DNA of 14,029 nucleotides from Lachnospiraceae bacterium UBA7481. Its GTDB lineage: Bacteria > Bacillota > Clostridia > Lachnospirales > Lachnospiraceae. The stretch's first letter is position 1, and each line of letters begins with the position of its first letter. The stretch is from the NCBI GenBank assembly GCA_002478505.1, contig DLOP01000005.1, positions 1,559 to 15,587 on the forward strand, written 5' to 3'. The notes under the pieces were generated by a model. It was not told the DNA's origin. It saw only the letters and a list, made by a program, of their open reading frames with translations, and searched no databases. Both the position numbers and the translations under genes were made by a program. Below, one piece after another: positions 13,118 through 14,029 of the stretch.

Positions 13118-13345
13118 TCAAAATAACAAAATAATCTCATCCATCGGAACCTTCAGCACTGCTGCCAGTACCACCAGATTATCAATGGTCGGCATTGCCG
13201 TTCCGTGCTGCCACTTGTAAATTGCCTGAGGAGTTGCAAATCCGAAGATATCCTGCAGATCTCTGACCGTCAGACCTGCCGCCTCCCTCAGTCTTGTAAT
13301 ATTCCTTCCGGTAGCTTCCATATCAATTGTTGGCATCGTTAACAT
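13118..13345 (-). CDS. XRE-family helix-turn-helix regulator between RtcB and the phosphoesterase
   Basis: A 75-residue protein with a single HTH_3 domain: GRNITRLREAAGLTVRDLQD, then FATPQAIYKWQHGTAMPTID as turn and recognition helix, then LVVLAAVLKVPMDEIILL. An in-frame ATG lies at 13357, but GGAGG is placed 5 nt before the ATG at 13345, so I choose the latter. It sits 51 bp after the rtcB stop and 11 bp before the phosphoesterase, all in one direction, suggesting it regulates this operon. Small solo XRE proteins normally bind their own promoter; the rtcB promoter is outside the window. Confidence 0.9.
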   Translation of the reverse strand: MLTMPTIDMEATGRNITRLREAAGLTVRDLQDIFGFATPQAIYKWQHGTAMPTIDNLVVLAAVLKVPMDEIILLF

Positions 13346-13396
13346 TTCTTCCTCCATTTCCGCTCCTGCAGACGGAAGGAAAATGTACCTCCCGCC

Positions 13397-14029
13397 TTAA
13401 TTAGAAGCTTTAAAGTTATAAATAGGTTTCATCACATCGATGATATCTACAGATTCTCTGATGACATCAATAATGTCCTCCAGACTTTTGTATGCCATCG
13501 GAGCCTCATCCAATGTATTTTCATTAATAGAAGTGGTATAGATCCCCTTCATCGTTTCTTTGTATTCATCCATGCTGAGAATTGCTTTCGCTCTCGTTCT
13601 GGACATAATTCTTCCTGCCCCGTGAGGTGCGGAATAGTTCCATTCAGGATTCCCCTTACCAACCGCGAGTACGCTTCCATCTCTCATATTGATTGGAATC
13701 AGCACTTTCTCTCCACTATGGGCTGCTATTGCGCCCTTTCTTAAAATCATTTCACCTGTATCAATATAATTATGAATTGTATGGAAAGCTTCCCCTCCGG
13801 CCATACCGGTTCTCTCCAAAATAATCTCAGCCATTTTCTCTCTGCTTCTTCTTGCAAATGTCTGGCAGATCTCTACATCGTGAAGATAGTCTTCAAAATA
13901 TTTTCCGGATAAATAGCAAAGATCTTCCGGCATGCTTGCCTCTGACTCATATACCTGCCAATGAAGCTGTTTTAACGCCTCCTGTATTTCATTCTTACGT
14001 CCCTGCTCCTTGTAGGTTCTGATAATCTC
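13397..14029 (-). CDS. rtcB: RtcB RNA-splicing ligase, C-terminal 210 residues (continues past the window)
   Basis: RtcB joins RNA 3'-phosphate or 2',3'-cyclic phosphate ends to 5'-OH ends using GTP and Mn2+. The visible part contains HTIHNYID (a metal-ligand histidine of the family), RKGAIAAHSGEKVLIPINMR, GKGNPEWNYSAPHGAGR, where the histidine of SAPHGAGR corresponds to the guanylylated His337 of the E. coli enzyme, and the terminal VMKPIYNFKA. The frame is open without a stop to 14029, so the 5' half lies outside; the ATG at 13933 is internal. Full RtcB proteins have about 400-480 residues. It heads an operon with an XRE regulator and a phosphoesterase. No disruption is seen. Confidence 0.95.
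   Translation of the reverse strand, partial: EIIRTYKEQGRKNEIQEALKQLHWQVYESEASMPEDLCYLSGKYFEDYLHDVEICQTFARRSREKMAEIILERTGMAGGEAFHTIHNYIDTGEMILRKGAIAAHSGEKVLIPINMRDGSVLAVGKGNPEWNYSAPHGAGRIMSRTRAKAILSMDEYKETMKGIYTTSINENTLDEAPMAYKSLEDIIDVIRESVDIIDVMKPIYNFKASN

Noticed and set aside
1..14029. CRISPR array, tRNA or complete insertion sequence
   Set aside because: No regularly spaced direct repeats, no cloverleaf-like sequence with a CCA end and no transposase frame were seen on either strand.

Overview
The window looks like a chromosomal accessory region of a low-to-moderate GC Firmicute, most likely a gut Clostridia/Lachnospiraceae-type bacterium. The grounds are strong AGGAGG-type ribosome binding sites, sigma-A promoters with TTGACA/TATAAT hexamers and 17-bp spacers, and family content (DUF2975/XRE pair, zinc-ribbon TIR protein, PstS-like binding protein, MobC and cysteine-rich KTR remnants). 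This is inference from content; there is no rRNA or other marker to fix the species. Almost all intact genes lie on the minus strand.

Layout, left to right. (1) 111-1205: a DUF2975 membrane protein and a small XRE regulator, transcribed leftward from a clear promoter lying between two identical inverted operator-like sites. (2) 1244-2433: a promoter, two unrecognised small membrane genes and an intrinsic terminator. (3) 2472-4556: a scar. A solute-binding lipoprotein gene, apparently with an internal deletion and an LRR_5 tail in place of its normal C-terminus, is joined head to head with a histidine kinase that has lost its 5' part. (4) 4562-8092: a membrane protein with zinc ribbon, TPR-like region, TIR domain and four membrane segments, preceded by a lipoprotein built of two homologous modules with calcium-loop-like motifs. 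(5) 8160-9777: a plus-strand fragment resembling the tail of a mobile-element protein, then a broken PstS-like gene, apparently translationally coupled to an intact two-membrane-segment gene with its own promoter. (6) 9816-11974: a membrane-anchored protein with three NTF2-like repeats, two short ORFs with good ribosome binding sites, and a DeoR/WYL-type helix-turn-helix gene, all in one direction. (7) 12059-12595: mobile-element debris: a frameshifted mobC tail, three perfect 10-bp inverted repeats, and the tail of a cysteine-rich KTR gene. (8) 12588-14029: a compact leftward operon of RtcB RNA ligase (its 5' part lies beyond the window), an XRE regulator and a calcineurin-like metallophosphoesterase.

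The best candidates for something little described are the multidomain TIR protein (possibly a membrane-anchored NAD-cleaving effector with a lipoprotein neighbour), the RtcB-XRE-phosphoesterase operon (possibly regulated RNA end repair), and the twin operators around the DUF2975/XRE promoter. The rest reads as a region where elements have inserted and decayed: at least five gene remnants and several deletion joints fall within 10 kb. No CRISPR array, tRNA, rRNA or complete insertion sequence was seen.
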